Shown here one piece after another: positions 59,758-64,000 of a stretch of 64,000 nucleotides of DNA. Every line of letters starts with the position of its first letter. The stretch's first letter is position 1. The notes under the pieces were generated by a model that saw only the letters and a list, made by a program, of their open reading frames with translations, did no database searches and was not told where the DNA came from. The position numbers and the translations under genes are program-made. Source of the DNA: Azoarcus sp031546845 (GTDB taxonomy: Bacteria > Pseudomonadota > Gammaproteobacteria > Burkholderiales > Rhodocyclaceae); the NCBI GenBank assembly GCA_031546845.1, contig JAVBJT010000036.1, positions 58,590 to 122,589 of the forward strand, in the 5' to 3' direction.

Positions 59758-62538
59758 ATGAGCGACATCAGCCGTACCGCCCTGTTTGGCAAACTCGATC
59801 CCATCCTCTACAAAGCCATCGAAGGCGCAACCGTCTTCTGCAAATTGCGCGGCAACCCTTACGTCGAACTGGTTCACTGGCTTCATCAACTGATCCAACT
59901 CAACGACAGCGATCTGCATCGCATCCTGCGCCACTACAACATCGACCAAGGCCGGCTCGCAACCGAGCTCACCAAAGCGCTCGACGCCCTGCCGGCGGGC
60001 GCAACCTCGCTCACCGACTTGTCGCAGCACGTCGAATCCGCCGTGGAGCGCGGCTGGGTTTATTCCACGCTGTTGTATGGAGACGACCGTATCCGGGGCG
60101 GTACCCTGCTGGTCGGCATGCTCAAGACGCCCAGCCTGCGCAGCGTGCTCGCCACCGCCGCCGCATCCCTGACTAAACTCGATGCCGACACGCTGGCGCG
60201 CGAACTCCCCTCCATCGTGCGTGGTTCGCCGGAAGATGGGCTCGCGGCCAACGACGGCACACGGCTTGCCGGTGCGGGCGCCGATGCCGGCGGCACGGGC
60301 GAACTGGACCCAAGCAAATCGCAACAAAGCGCGTTGCAGCGCTACGCCATCGACCTCACCGCGCGCGCACGCGCCGGCGAGATCGACCCCGTCACCGGGC
60401 GTGACGAGGAAATCCGCCAGATCATCGATATCCTTATGCGCCGGCGGCAAAACAATCCCCTGCTTGCCGGCGAAGCCGGCGTCGGCAAAACCGCCGTCGT
60501 CGAGGGCTTCGCCCTGCGCTTGGCTCAAGGCGATGTTCCGCCGCAACTCAAGGACGTCGCCCTGCTCATGCTCGACATCGGTCTGCTCCAGGCCGGCGCC
60601 GGCATCAAGGGAGAATTCGAACAGCGCCTGCGCCAAGTCATCGACGAAGTACAGGCCAGCCCGCGCCCGATCATTATTTTCATCGATGAAGCGCATACCC
60701 TCATCGGCGCCGGCGGCGCGGCTGGTACCGGCGACGCCGCCAACCTGCTCAAACCCGCGCTCGCCCGTGGCACGCTGAGAACCATCGGTGCCACCACCTG
60801 GAGCGAATACAAGCGGCACATCGAGAAAGACCCTGCGCTCACCCGTCGCTTCCAACTCATCCAGATCGGCGAGCCCGACGAAACCCGCGCCATCGCCATG
60901 GTGCGCGGCATCGCCGACACGCTGGAAAAACACCACGGTGTTCATCTGCTCGACGAAGCCATCGCCGCGGCGGTCCGCCTTTCATATCGCTACATCCCGG
61001 CGCGCCAGCTTCCCGATAAAGCCGTAAGCCTGCTCGATACCGCCTGCGCCCGCGTCGCCATCAGCCAGCATGCGCCCCCCGCCGCTGTGGAAGACTGCCA
61101 GAAGCGCATCGAAATCCTGCGCACGGAGTTAGCCATCATCGAAAGGGAAAGCGCCATCGGCCTCGACGTCGCCGAGCGCGAAGCCACCTGCCGCGCGCAA
61201 CTCGACCAGTTCGAAACCCAACTGCAGGAACTTGAAACACGCTGGCAGCGCGAGCGCGATCTGGCCAACCGCCTGTTCGAGCTGCGCTCCGCCCTGCGTC
61301 AGGAACACGCCGCCGAAATCGCCGCCGCCGCTGCGGAAGGCGCCCCGCCTCCGGTCACGGACGAAGCTGCTCCCCCACCCGACGCCGCGCCATCCAACGA
61401 TGTGCCCGCTACGGAATCCTCTGCGGAGCCCTCGGCGGAACAACGCGACGAACACACGCGCCTGCATCGTGAATTGACTGAACTGCAAGGCGAAGACCCA
61501 TTGGTCCATCCCGCGGTGGACGCCGCCGCCGTTGCCTCCGTCGTCGCCGACTGGACCGGCATCCCCGTCGGGCGCATGGTGCGCAATGAAATCGAAGCCG
61601 TGCTCAATCTCGTCACCACCCTCGACCGGCGTATCGTCAGCCAGCGCCACGCCCTCGAACGCATCGCCAGCCGCGTTCAAACCTCCCGCGCCAAGCTCGA
61701 CAACCCGGACAGGCCAGTCGGCGTTTTCCTGCTCGTCGGTCCGTCCGGCGTCGGCAAAACCGAAACCGCGCTGGCGCTGGCCGATACCCTGTATGGCGGC
61801 GAGCACAACCTCATCACGCTGAACATGAGCGAGTTCCAGGAAGCGCACACCGTCTCCACGCTGAAAGGCGCCCCGCCGGGCTACGTGGGTTATGGCGAAG
61901 GCGGTGTGCTCACCGAGGCTGTCCGGCGCAAACCGCATTCGGTCGTGTTGCTCGACGAAATCGAAAAAGCCCACCCCGACGTACACGAAATCTTCTTCCA
62001 GGTTTTCGACAAGGGCTGGATGGAAGACGGCGAAGGCCGCCACATCGATTTTCGCAACACCATCATCCTGCTCACATCCAACGTCGGCACCGACCGCGTC
62101 ATGGCGCTCGCCCGTGATGTCGAGCAACTCCCGACACCCGAGACGCTCGCCGACGCCCTGCGCAAACCGCTGCTCGAAGTCTTTCCCCCGGCCTTCCTGG
62201 GCCGCCTTGTCGTCATCCCTTATTACCCGCTCGCCAACGATTCGCTCGCGCTCATCGTCAAGCTCCAACTCGACCGTATCCGCCAGCGCATCGTCGAACA
62301 GCACGCCATCGACTTCGACTACGACTCCACTGCTGTCGATCTCGTCATTCGCCGCTGCACCGAACTCGATTCCGGCGCACGCATGATCGACGCCATCCTC
62401 ACGCACACCGTGCTGCCGCACATCAGCCGCGAGTTTCTCTCGTGCCTGGCCAGCGACCGTCCGCTGCGCGGCATTCGTCTAAGCGCCACCGATAGTGATT
62501 TCGCCTACCACTTCGACACCGGAGAGGTCTTATCATGA
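59758..62538 (+). CDS. tssH: Type VI secretion ATPase TssH (ClpV)
   Basis: 926 residues, AAA+ unfoldase that recycles contracted sheath. An N-terminal domain (about 1-160) is followed by two ATPase domains with Walker A GEAGVGKTAVVEG (about 238) and GPSGVGKTETA (about 661); Walker B LLDEIEKAHPDV marks the second. The middle coiled coil carries an unusual Ala/Pro/Glu-rich insertion (about 525-575). The ATG at 59758 follows GAGGAAG; earlier in-frame codons lie inside the previous gene. Its stop overlaps the vgrG start (ATGA). Confidence 0.95.
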   Translation: MSDISRTALFGKLDPILYKAIEGATVFCKLRGNPYVELVHWLHQLIQLNDSDLHRILRHYNIDQGRLATELTKALDALPAGATSLTDLSQHVESAVERGWVYSTLLYGDDRIRGGTLLVGMLKTPSLRSVLATAAASLTKLDADTLARELPSIVRGSPEDGLAANDGTRLAGAGADAGGTGELDPSKSQQSALQRYAIDLTARARAGEIDPVTGRDEEIRQIIDILMRRRQNNPLLAGEAGVGKTAVVEGFALRLAQGDVPPQLKDVALLMLDIGLLQAGAGIKGEFEQRLRQVIDEVQASPRPIIIFIDEAHTLIGAGGAAGTGDAANLLKPALARGTLRTIGATTWSEYKRHIEKDPALTRRFQLIQIGEPDETRAIAMVRGIADTLEKHHGVHLLDEAIAAAVRLSYRYIPARQLPDKAVSLLDTACARVAISQHAPPAAVEDCQKRIEILRTELAIIERESAIGLDVAEREATCRAQLDQFETQLQELETRWQRERDLANRLFELRSALRQEHAAEIAAAAAEGAPPPVTDEAAPPPDAAPSNDVPATESSAEPSAEQRDEHTRLHRELTELQGEDPLVHPAVDAAAVASVVADWTGIPVGRMVRNEIEAVLNLVTTLDRRIVSQRHALERIASRVQTSRAKLDNPDRPVGVFLLVGPSGVGKTETALALADTLYGGEHNLITLNMSEFQEAHTVSTLKGAPPGYVGYGEGGVLTEAVRRKPHSVVLLDEIEKAHPDVHEIFFQVFDKGWMEDGEGRHIDFRNTIILLTSNVGTDRVMALARDVEQLPTPETLADALRKPLLEVFPPAFLGRLVVIPYYPLANDSLALIVKLQLDRIRQRIVEQHAIDFDYDSTAVDLVIRRCTELDSGARMIDAILTHTVLPHISREFLSCLASDRPLRGIRLSATDSDFAYHFDTGEVLS

Positions 62539-64000
62539 ACCGTCCGCTGAACGCACTGACCCCGCTAGGAGACGCGCTCCGCTTTGACTCTCTGACCGGT
62601 CGCGAAGAACTCTCCCGCCTCTTTGAGTTCAGCCTCACCCTCAAGAGCGAACAACGCGACATCGACCCTGACGCCCTTCTAGGCCAATCGCTCAGCGTCG
62701 AAATCCAGACCGCGGCCGGCGTGCGTTACCTGAACGGCCAATGCGCCCGCTTCACCCACCTGGGCCCCGAAGGCCGGCTACACCGCTACGAAGCCCGCCT
62801 TCGCCCCTGGCTGTGGTACGCCACCCGGCGCAGCGACTGTCGCATCTTCCAACACAAGAGCGTCCCCGACATCGTCAAGGAAGTGCTCGCCCGTTATCCG
62901 TTCGATGTGCGCTTCACCCTCACGCGCAGCTACCGCAACTGGGACTACTGCGTGCAGTACCGCGAGACCGACGCCAACTTCGTCATGCGTCTTCTCGAAC
63001 ACGAAGGCATCTGGTTCTGGTTCGAACACAGCGCCGGTGAGCACACCCTCGTCCTATCTGACGAAATCGGCACCGCCAGCCCCTTCCCCGGCTATGCCAG
63101 CATTCCCTACTACAGCCCCGACCAGACCTACCCCGACACCGACCATCTCGATGGCTGGGCCGACGGCGGCCGGGTGAAATCCGGCAGCTATCTCGCGCGC
63201 GACTACAACTTCGAGATGCCCAGCGCCGATCTGACCACCTCGCGCGCCACCCCGGCCGACCACCCGCACGCAAGCTACGACATCTTCGACTGGCCCGGCG
63301 GCTACCAGACCCTCGCCGAAGGCGACCCCTATGCGCGTATGCGCATCGAGGAACTGCAAAGCGCGCACCACCGCGATCACGGCCAGGGCCGTGCGCGCGG
63401 GCTTGCTCCGGGGCGGCTCTTCACCCTCGAGAAGCACCCGCGTGCCATCTGCAACCGTGAATACCTCATCGTCGCCGCCGACTACCACTTCGCCGACAAC
63501 GACTACGAAGCGCGCTCACAGGCCAGCTCACATACGCTACGCATCGCCATCGAAACCCACGCCACCGACCGGCCCTTCCGTCCGCAGCGGCTCACGCCGA
63601 AGCCGCATACCCTCGGCCCCGAAAGCGCGGTGGTGGTCGGCCCGGCGGGCCAGGAGATCTACACCGACAACCACGGCCGGGTAAAAGTCCAATTCCACTG
63701 GGACCGCTACGGCAAGAAAGACCAGAATAGTTCGTGCTGGATTCGCGTCTCCCACCCCTGGGCGGGCGCCGGCTTCGGTGGCATCCACGTTCCGCGTATC
63801 GGCCAGGAAGTACTCGTCGATCACCTGAACGGCGACCCCGACCTGCCCATCATCACCAGCCGCGTCTATAACGCCGAACAGACCCCGCCGTGGGAACTGC
63901 CGGGTAACGCCACCCAGTCGGGCTTTTTGACCCGCTCGAGCCTCGGCGGCACCGCGGCCAACGCCAACGCGTTCCGCTTCGAGGACAAGAAGGGCGCCGA
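62535..64000 (+). CDS. vgrG: Type VI spike protein VgrG (TssI), cut by window end
   Basis: 488 residues are visible and the frame is still open at the last base. The gp27-like part (about 1-320) shows FEFSLTLKSEQRDIDPDALL, YCVQYRETDANFVMRLLEHE and GIWFWFEHS. The gp5-like OB-fold follows with YTDNHGRVKVQFHWDRYGKK, SCWIRVSHPWAGAGFGG and HVPRIGQEVLVDHLNGDPDL. The C-terminal beta-helix and any effector extension lie beyond the window. It starts on the tssH stop (ATGA). Confidence 0.95.
   Translation, partial: MNRPLNALTPLGDALRFDSLTGREELSRLFEFSLTLKSEQRDIDPDALLGQSLSVEIQTAAGVRYLNGQCARFTHLGPEGRLHRYEARLRPWLWYATRRSDCRIFQHKSVPDIVKEVLARYPFDVRFTLTRSYRNWDYCVQYRETDANFVMRLLEHEGIWFWFEHSAGEHTLVLSDEIGTASPFPGYASIPYYSPDQTYPDTDHLDGWADGGRVKSGSYLARDYNFEMPSADLTTSRATPADHPHASYDIFDWPGGYQTLAEGDPYARMRIEELQSAHHRDHGQGRARGLAPGRLFTLEKHPRAICNREYLIVAADYHFADNDYEARSQASSHTLRIAIETHATDRPFRPQRLTPKPHTLGPESAVVVGPAGQEIYTDNHGRVKVQFHWDRYGKKDQNSSCWIRVSHPWAGAGFGGIHVPRIGQEVLVDHLNGDPDLPIITSRVYNAEQTPPWELPGNATQSGFLTRSSLGGTAANANAFRFEDKKGA

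Noticed and set aside
59674..62421. Two long antisense frames (about 420-430 codons) opposite tssH
   Set aside because: Low-complexity Gly/Ala/Val translations typical of the complement of a GC-rich AAA+ gene; no start signals.
1..64000. CRISPR arrays, tRNA/rRNA genes, insertion sequences
   Set aside because: No regularly spaced repeats, no tRNA cloverleaf ends, no transposase-like protein and no terminal inverted repeats were seen.

Overview
The window is about 58-60% GC, densely coded, and free of rRNA, tRNA, CRISPR and insertion sequences that I can see. Gene content and order point to a flagellated, Gram-negative betaproteobacterium with respiratory versatility, probably of the Rhodocyclales type. 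The signs are murI-tyrS, erpA-argC-rpsI-rplM, a short KMSKS-type TyrRS, Coq7, a CNP1-like protein, and flhB-flhA-flhF-fleN-fliA. The rank is inference from gene content, not from a search.

Region by region. (1) 1-552: a small phage-type helix-turn-helix gene with rare Arg/Leu/Ile codons, preceded by two perfect TTTCCA-NN-TGGAAA palindromes that look like its operator. (2) 652-2157: lysS. (3) 2280-7575 (minus): a four-gene operon for a periplasmic type II DMSO-reductase-family molybdoenzyme: Tat-exported catalytic subunit, four-cluster Fe-S subunit, tetraheme c-type cytochrome and TorD-like chaperone. This is the pcrABCD (perchlorate reductase) layout, but no chlorite dismutase is present and one active-site gate position differs, so the substrate is open. 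Divergently, 8088-11484 encodes a membrane histidine kinase and a sigma-54 response regulator, and a near-consensus sigma-54 promoter faces the molybdoenzyme operon. (4) 11599-14614: pntAB transhydrogenase. (5) 14915-24403: SpoIIAA-like protein and sulfurtransferase, murI-tyrS, an M23 peptidase, erpA, argC, rplM-rpsI, a probable small RNA with anti-Shine-Dalgarno motifs, and rppH, a CNP1-like gene and coq7. (6) 24543-27339: proS, a lytic transglycosylase and a PilZ protein.

(7) 27349-34696 (minus): flagellar export, placement and regulation genes flhB-flhA-flhF-fleN-like-fliA-motC. The FleN-like protein has lost its P-loop, and FlhB carries NPSH at its autocleavage site. (8) 34870-37776: DUF192, RluE-like, DUF1178 and an alkaline-phosphatase-superfamily protein.

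(9) 37901-64000: a type VI secretion locus with all 13 core components (TssA-TssM, with Hcp as TssD, ClpV as TssH and VgrG as TssI), TagF, and the threonine-phosphorylation module (PpkA kinase, PppA phosphatase, FHA protein). It is split into two divergent arms around 47.9-48.15 kb. Two genes I do not recognise lie between tssG and tssH, and hcp is bracketed by two stable hairpins. VgrG runs off the end of the window.
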